Positions 59,048 through 64,000 of a DNA stretch of 64,000 nt are shown here, piece after piece. The position numbers and the translations under genes are program-made. The notes beneath the pieces are model-generated. The model did not search any database and was not told the origin of the DNA. It saw only the letters and a list, made by a program, of their open reading frames with translations. Each line of letters starts with the position of its first letter. The stretch's first letter is position 1. The stretch comes from Umezawaea sp049997955 (GTDB taxonomy: Bacteria > Actinomycetota > Actinomycetes > Mycobacteriales > Pseudonocardiaceae), in contig JAEBDY010000012.1 in NCBI GenBank assembly GCA_049997955.1, forward strand, positions 248,001-312,000. Reading direction: 5' to 3'.

Positions 59048-60241
59048 ATGTCCGTGCCCACTGCCTTCATGGGTGACCCCGTGAAAGGTCGATTCGGTGA
59101 ATTCGGCGGCCTGTTCGTGCCGGAGCCGATCGTGCCCGCCTGCCTGGAGCTGGAGCGGGCCTTCACCGAGGCCTGGGCGGATCCGGCGTTCCGGAGCGAG
59201 CTGGACGGCTACCTCAAGCACTACGTCGGCCGCCCCTCGCCGGTGACCGAGTGCCGCAGGCTGTCCGAGGAGCTGGGCATCCGGGTGCTGGCCAAGCGCG
59301 AGGACCTCAACCACACGGGCTCACACAAGATCAACAACGTGCTGGGGCAGGCCCTGCTGGCCAAGCGCATGGGCAAGACCAGGGTGATCGCCGAGACCGG
59401 GGCGGGCCAGCACGGCGTCGCCACCGCGACGGCGTGCGCCCTGTTCGGCCTCGAATGCGTCGTCTACATGGGCGAGGTCGACATCGAGCGCCAGCAGCTC
59501 AACGTCTTCCGGATGGAACTGCTCGGCGCGGAGGTCCGCCCGGTGACCTCCGGCAGCCGGACGCTCAAGGACGCGGTCAACGACGCGCTGCGCGACTGGG
59601 TCGCCTCGGTCGACACGACCTACTACTGCATGGGCTCCGTGCTGGGCCCGCACCCGTACCCGTGGATGGTGCGCGAACTCCAGCGGGTGATCGGCGACGA
59701 GTCCAGGGCCCAGTGCCACGAGCTGCTCGACGGCGCCGACCCGACGCACGTGGTCGCGTGCGTCGGCGGCGGGTCGAACGCGGCCGGGATCTTCGCCGGG
59801 TTCGCCGACACCGGCGCCGCGCTCATCGGCGTGGAGGCCGCGGGCGGCGCGGCCGTCGGCGCGGGCCGGGTCGGCGTCGTGCACGGGGCCAAGAGCATGC
59901 TGCTTCAGGACGAGCCCGGTCAGGTCCTGGAGGCGTACTCCATCTCCGCGGGCCTGGACTACCCCGGCATCGGACCGGAGCACTCCCACCTGGCCGAGTT
60001 GGGCCGCGCGACCTACCCGTCGGTCACCGACGACGAGGTGGTCGTCGCGGTCCGCGAGCTGAGCAGGCTCGAAGGCCTCATCCCCGCGCTGGAGTCCGCC
60101 CACGCGTTCGCCTACCTGCTGCGCGAGGCGGGCAAGGAGATCCCGCTCGGGTCGACCGTGCTGGTCAACCTCTCCGGCCGGGGCGACAAGGACATGCACC
60201 AGGTCATCACCCTCCTCCACGGCAAGGGCGGCAAGGCATGA
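59048..60241 (+). CDS. trpB: Tryptophan synthase beta subunit
   Basis: A 397-residue PLP enzyme that condenses indole with serine. FGEFGGLFVPEPIVPACLELE at the N-terminus, the PLP lysine K94 in HTGSHKINN, the phosphate loop VACVGGGSNAAG, and VNLSGRGDKDM near the end are all canonical. It belongs to the TrpB1 group. ATG at 59048 has GGAGG. It overlaps trpA by four bases, forming the alpha2-beta2 enzyme. No trpC, trpE or other Trp-pathway gene lies within the window. Confidence 0.97.
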   Translation: MSVPTAFMGDPVKGRFGEFGGLFVPEPIVPACLELERAFTEAWADPAFRSELDGYLKHYVGRPSPVTECRRLSEELGIRVLAKREDLNHTGSHKINNVLGQALLAKRMGKTRVIAETGAGQHGVATATACALFGLECVVYMGEVDIERQQLNVFRMELLGAEVRPVTSGSRTLKDAVNDALRDWVASVDTTYYCMGSVLGPHPYPWMVRELQRVIGDESRAQCHELLDGADPTHVVACVGGGSNAAGIFAGFADTGAALIGVEAAGGAAVGAGRVGVVHGAKSMLLQDEPGQVLEAYSISAGLDYPGIGPEHSHLAELGRATYPSVTDDEVVVAVRELSRLEGLIPALESAHAFAYLLREAGKEIPLGSTVLVNLSGRGDKDMHQVITLLHGKGGKA

Positions 60242-61041
60242 CGACGACGGCGGACCTCCGATCGCTCGACTCCCACCTGCGCGCCACCCGCGCCACCGGC
60301 CGCAAGCTCCTGGTCCCGTACATCACCGGCGGCGTGTCCGACGACTGGGTCGAGCACGTGCACGCCGCCATCGACGCGGGAGCGGACGCCGTCGAGATCG
60401 GCATCCCCTTCAGCGATCCGGTGATCGACGGCCCGGTGATCCAGGCGGCGTCGGTCCGGGCGCTGGAGCGCGGCACGACCCCCGAGTCGGTGCTGCGCGA
60501 CCTGGCCGCCTACCGGCGTCCGGTGCCGCTGATCGTCATGACCTACTACAACCTCGTGCTGCAGCACGGCCACCGGGAGTTCGCCCGGCTGCTGGTCGAG
60601 AGCGGCGTCGGCGCGGCCATCCTGCCGGACCTGCCGCTGGAGGAATCGGCGGAGTGGGAGGCCGACGCCGCGGCGCACGGGGTGTCGACGGTGCTGATCG
60701 CCGCGCCCAGCGCACCCGACGACCGGCTGGCGGCCATCTGCGACCGCAGCAGGGGATTCGTCTACGGCATGGGCGTGATGGGCGTGACGGGGGAGCGCGC
60801 GGCACCGACGGGGTCCGCCCGGGACATGGCGCAGCGGCTCAAGGCCGTCACGGACAAGCCTGTGCTGATCGGTGTCGGCGTGTCCACGAAGGAGAACGCC
60901 GAGGTGGTGGCGGGCGTCGCGGACGGCGTGATCATCGGCGCTCCGGTGGTGCGCCGCATGGCCGAGGGCGGTGGCCCGGCGGGTGTGGCCGAGCTGATCG
61001 GCGGGTTCCGCGCGGCACTGGACCGGGTGCCCCGCGGGTGA
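60238..61041 (+). CDS. trpA: Tryptophan synthase alpha subunit
   Basis: A 267-residue TIM-barrel enzyme that releases indole from indole-3-glycerol phosphate. The catalytic acids lie in VEIGIPFSDPVIDGPVIQAA (normally PFSDPLADGPVIQ); PDLPLEE, YGMGVMGVTGER and IGVGVSTKENAE fit the family. ATGA overlap with trpB ensures equal production. The L-A to V-I change in the active-site loop is conservative. Confidence 0.95.
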   Translation: MTTTADLRSLDSHLRATRATGRKLLVPYITGGVSDDWVEHVHAAIDAGADAVEIGIPFSDPVIDGPVIQAASVRALERGTTPESVLRDLAAYRRPVPLIVMTYYNLVLQHGHREFARLLVESGVGAAILPDLPLEESAEWEADAAAHGVSTVLIAAPSAPDDRLAAICDRSRGFVYGMGVMGVTGERAAPTGSARDMAQRLKAVTDKPVLIGVGVSTKENAEVVAGVADGVIIGAPVVRRMAEGGGPAGVAELIGGFRAALDRVPRG

Positions 61042-61101
61042 CGAGCGCGTTCCCGGCGGATACCGTTCTCCCCGTTGATCGACGGGGGGAGGACGGGCGC
61101 C

Positions 61102-61890
61102 ATGACGATCTCGCGGCCGGACGCCAGGCACAGGTTCACCAAGGCGGCGGACACGCCGAAGTACGTGGTCATCGAGCGGGACCTGTTGCGCCGCATCGCC
61201 CGCGCCGAGTTCCGCGCGGGTGAGCCGCTGCCGTCCCAGCGGGAGCTGAGCCAGCAGTACGGCGTGAGCCTGATGACCCTGCGGCAGGCGTTGCAGGCGC
61301 TGGAGACGCAGGGCGTAGTCGAGCAGATCGCGGGCAAGGGCACCTACGTGCGGATCAACCGGGTGCCCTACGTCACCACCGGTCTGGGCAGCCTCGCCGA
61401 CGACCTGCGCGGCCAGGGCATCGTCCTGGACACGACGCTGCTGCGGGCGGAGGTGGTCGAGGCCACCGCGGACACCGCGGCTCGCCTCGGGCTGGTGGCG
61501 GGCGACCGCGTGCTGGAGGTCGAACGGCTCCGCCTGGTCGGGCCGAACCCGGTCGTGCACCAGCTGTCCCGCGTGCCGGAACCGCTCGGTTCGGCCCTGC
61601 TCGACGCGGACTTCCGCGTGGAGTCCCTCTACGGGCTGCTGGCCGAGCGCTGCGGCGCGGTGCCCGCACGGGCCACCGAGACCATCACGCCCCGGTCGAT
61701 GTCGCCGGAGGTGGCGGCCCTGCTGCGGGTGGATCCGGGATCGGTGGGCCTGCGCAGCGACCGGCTGACCTTCGACGCGTACGGCGTGGCGCTCGTGCAC
61801 GACGACGCGCTGCTCGTCAGCGACCGCATGGTGGTCACCGTCGAACGCGAGGCGACGGGGCCGAACTTCCGGTACCTCAGCGCGCAGTAG
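61102..61890 (+). CDS. GntR-family regulator, HutC type
   Basis: A 262-residue regulator. wHTH: KYVVIERDLLRRIARAEFRAGEPLPSQRELSQQYGVSLMTLRQALQALETQGVVEQIAGKGTYV, and a UTRA ligand domain (RVPEPLGSALLDADFRVESLYGLLAERCG, FDAYGVALVHDD). The ATG at 61102 has GGGGGAGGA; a TTG at 61075 is less likely. It converges with the lactate permease remnant three bases away. HutC-type regulators usually control neighbouring sugar or amino-acid genes; its target is not evident. Confidence 0.88.
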   Translation: MTISRPDARHRFTKAADTPKYVVIERDLLRRIARAEFRAGEPLPSQRELSQQYGVSLMTLRQALQALETQGVVEQIAGKGTYVRINRVPYVTTGLGSLADDLRGQGIVLDTTLLRAEVVEATADTAARLGLVAGDRVLEVERLRLVGPNPVVHQLSRVPEPLGSALLDADFRVESLYGLLAERCGAVPARATETITPRSMSPEVAALLRVDPGSVGLRSDRLTFDAYGVALVHDDALLVSDRMVVTVEREATGPNFRYLSAQ

Positions 61891-61893
61891 GCG

Positions 61894-63280
61894 CTACTGC
61901 ACCATCCACGACAGCACGGGCGTGGACTGGGGGTACACCAGCACGCACATCAGCGCGAGGAAGCCGATGCTCCACAGGAGCACCTTGCGGAACAGGTCTC
62001 CCTCGCGCCCGGACATCCCGACGGCGGCCGCGGCGATCGCGAGGTTCTGCGGGCTGATCATCTTGCCCAGCACGCCGCCGGACGAGGTGTCAGAGCCGGT
62101 GACCGCCACGCCGATCCAGCCAAGGATCGGGGACAGCACGGTGAAGAACGCGCCCGCGCCCGCCAGCCAGGTGTCGAGCGTCGCTGTCTGGCCGCTGGCG
62201 TTCATCACGTACGCGAGGGCGAGCACGGCCATCACCGTGACGATCGCGGCCGCCGGCTGCCGGTGGGTCGCCAGGTAGGGGGCCCACGCCCGGTGCGCGC
62301 CGATGCCGATCAGCGGCATGGTGATCAGCCCGGCGACGATCAGCAGCGAGCCGCCCGTGGCCAGCCAGTCGAACTTGAACACCGGCAGCGTCGACGGCTC
62401 GCCGTTCGCCGTCAGCAGGCGCGGGCCGGGCCAGGAGAACGTCCTGGTGGCGCCGGCGAGCGCGCTCTTGACGAAGGGGATCTGCGCGAGGGCGAGCACC
62501 GCGATGATGACCCCGTACGGCGCGAACGCCCGGAACACCTCGGCGGGGGCGTCCTTTTCGTCCGAGGCGCCCGCGCCACCGCGAACGTGACGCCGCAGAC
62601 CGCCGTGGCCGGCAGCGTCCGGCGCACCCCGCGCGGCCCGTCGATGATCAGCACCAGCGTCATCGGCACGAGCACGCCCAGCAGCGTCGTCTGCCTGCCG
62701 ACCATCGACGCCAGGTCCTGAGCCGGGAGGCCCGTGACGGTCGCCAACGTCGTGATCGGCACGGCCGGCGCGCCGAACGTGACCGGAGCCGTGTTGGCGA
62801 CGAGTGCGACGGTCGCGGCCTTCAGCGGCCGGAAACCCAGTGCTATCACCATGACGCTGGTGATCGCGACCGGCGTGCCGAACCCCGCCAGCGCCTCCAG
62901 CAGCGCGCCGAAGCAGAACGCGATGATCACGCCCTGGATGCGCTGGTCGTCGCTGACGCGCCCGAACGACCGCCGCAGCACGTCGAAGTGTCCGGTTTGG
63001 ACGGTCATGGTGTAGATCCAGATCGCGTTGACGACGATCCGCAGGATCGGGAAGAACCCGAACGCGGCCCTCTCCGAGGCCGCGAGCAGCGCCTGGCCGA
63101 CCGGCATCGGGTAGGCGACCACCGCGACCAGGACGGCCACCAGCAGGGAGAGCAGCGCGGCGAGCCACGCCCTCATCCGCACGACGCCGAGCAGCACGAA
63201 CAACGTGGCCAGCGGCAGGGCTGCGAACAGGGCCGTCAGGCCGAGCGACCCGCGACGGCGTCGAGAACCGGCTGGTACAC
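61894..63280 (-). pseudogene. lldP: L-lactate permease, disrupted by two lesions
   Basis: A lactate permease (LctP/LldP) gene that no longer encodes one protein. The GTG at 63278-63280 has GAGGAGG and begins VYQPVLDAVAG, the family N-terminus, but the frame stops at once after RSA. The next part, SLGLTALFAALPLATLFVLLGVVRM, is in another frame, which implies a one-base loss around 63245-63252. This second frame continues through PVGQALLAASERAAFGFFPILRIV and ALLEALAGFGTPVAITSVM to CGVTFAVAR. There a segment of about 40 residues that normally follows is absent, and the remainder (VFRAFAPYGVIIAVLALAQIPFV ... GKMISPQNLAIAAAAVGMSG) resumes in a third frame, junction near 62565-62582. So a frameshift plus a small deletion; a working permease is unlikely. 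Confidence 0.85.
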
Positions 63281-63485
63281 GTGCTCCTCCTCGCCGAGGG
63301 AACGTGCTTTCCACGACGCCAGGGGCAGTGGCGCACCGTGGTCAACCAACCGCGCTCCGCAGTCGTCTCGGCTGGAGCGGACCCGGGCGACCACCGGCAG
63401 CCGTCGAACCTCCCGGACGGCACCCGGTGGAACCTCCGTCCCCACCGGGCCGAGCAGCCCTCGCCGGGTGCCCGGCCCGCTCGGG

Positions 63486-64000
63486 TCAGCCGCGCGACCG
63501 CATGACCACCAGGTCGCCGTGGCCGCCGTAGCCGAGGACGGGCTCGGCGTACTGGGTCCCGTCGAAGGTGATCAGCCACCAGTCGCGGCCCACCGGCAGC
63601 AGCACCGGGTGCGGGATGTTGGTGCCGTAGGGGGCGTCGAGGGTGCCGAGCTTGCGCATCGACAGGTCGTACACGGGGTAGTTGCGGGCGTCGCCGTCGC
63701 TGGCGAACACGTACCACTGGCGGCCCACCCGCTGGATGATCGTGCCCTCCGTCTGGTCGACCGTCGTGTCGGCCCCGACCAGGCTGAGCGAGTCGGCGTA
63801 GTCGGCGCCGGGCGGCCCCACCGCCAGCGCCGGGTGGAAGACGAACGAGGGCTGCTGGGCCTCGCTCTCCACGAACGCCAGCCGCCACCGGCCGTCGACG
63901 CGGGTCAGCGCGGGATCCCACGAGCTGACCGCGGTGGGCAGCGGCAGGCGTTCGGTGGGCAGGACGTGGACGCCGGACAGGACGTCCGCCTTCGTGGTGG
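63486..64000 (-). CDS. Beta-propeller-like protein, C-terminal part only
   Basis: The gene enters from the right edge; about 171 C-terminal residues are seen. SSWDPALTRVDGRWRLAFVESEAQQPS, TEGTIIQRVGRQWYVFASDGDARNYPVYDL and HPVLLPVGRDWWLITFDGTQYAEPVLGYGGHGDLVVMRS are repeated blades of a five-bladed propeller like those of GH43/GH32-type hydrolases. Whether it is enzymatically active cannot be judged from this part. Stop codon at 63486-63488. Confidence 0.75.
   Translation of the reverse strand, partial: TTKADVLSGVHVLPTERLPLPTAVSSWDPALTRVDGRWRLAFVESEAQQPSFVFHPALAVGPPGADYADSLSLVGADTTVDQTEGTIIQRVGRQWYVFASDGDARNYPVYDLSMRKLGTLDAPYGTNIPHPVLLPVGRDWWLITFDGTQYAEPVLGYGGHGDLVVMRSRG

Noticed and set aside
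63339..63348. TGGTCAACCA as FadR/LldR-type operator of the lactate permease
   Set aside because: It resembles the TGGT-N-ACCA pattern, but the neighbouring GntR gene is of the HutC type, and a 10-base match is weak in this context.

Overview
The window is very GC-rich DNA with near-universal G/C third codon positions, GTG starts, ATGA/GTGA gene overlaps and actinobacterial families (DUF5994, an F420-type PPOX protein, a DinB/mycothiol-transferase-type protein, a DevS/DevR pair, an LAxTG-anchored protein). This points to a free-living, saprophytic actinobacterium; Pseudonocardiales (Saccharothrix/Lentzea type) is my best guess from general character, not from a marker gene. I saw no rRNA or tRNA gene, IS element, prophage or CRISPR array.

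Layout. (1) 0-2.4 kb: start of a GAF-domain protein, then a secreted ice-binding-like (DUF3494) protein on a long Thr/Asp repeat stalk with a C-terminal sortase signal. (2) 2.6-16.9 kb: an island resembling the mycobacterial DosR dormancy regulon: phosphoketolase and acetate kinase, an Acg-type nitroreductase relative, a DevS-like haem-GAF histidine kinase, a DevR-like regulator, three universal stress proteins, a DUF5994 protein, a CBS-BON protein, a CtpF-like P-type ATPase and a PPOX protein. GGGAC-N-CCC boxes lie in several of its promoter regions. (3) 17-25 kb: a GlxA-type regulator, a Tat-exported phosphoesterase with a LamG-like domain, a membrane-anchored PstS-like protein of odd topology, and a divergent GH128/GH43-like pair with two LacI-type operators. 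(4) 25-33 kb: TetR/methyltransferase divergon, a five-gene peptide/nickel-type ABC transporter, and a TetR-SMR-SMR efflux operon. (5) 33-46 kb: a GH43 arabinanase/xylosidase-like enzyme, a repeat-rich non-coding stretch, an isochorismatase-like hydrolase, a SnoaL/metallo-hydrolase/reductase operon with its own TetR, an NDH-2-like flavoprotein with a SigJ-type sigma factor, a divergent MocR/aldo-keto reductase pair, a SigE-type sigma factor with a membrane partner, and a DinB protein. (6) 46-51 kb: a 1212-residue Ski2-like helicase with a zinc ribbon, and a quinone-reductase-like protein. (7) 51-58.9 kb: a galactan-use locus: LacI regulator, ABC importer, GH42 beta-galactosidase and secreted GH53 endo-galactanase. 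(8) 59-64 kb: trpBA, a GntR regulator, a broken L-lactate permease, and the 3' part of a secreted beta-propeller-like protein.

How it works together. Two themes dominate. One is survival under low oxygen or redox stress: DevS/DevR sensing, stress proteins, a phosphoketolase-acetate kinase route giving ATP without respiration, and a cation pump. The other is secreted plant- or fungal-polysaccharide breakdown (galactan, arabinan/xylan, beta-1,3-glucan) under LacI-type control. Several small regulons use palindromes built into the core promoter, often with apparently leaderless transcripts. The clearest damage is the lactate permease, which carries two independent lesions.
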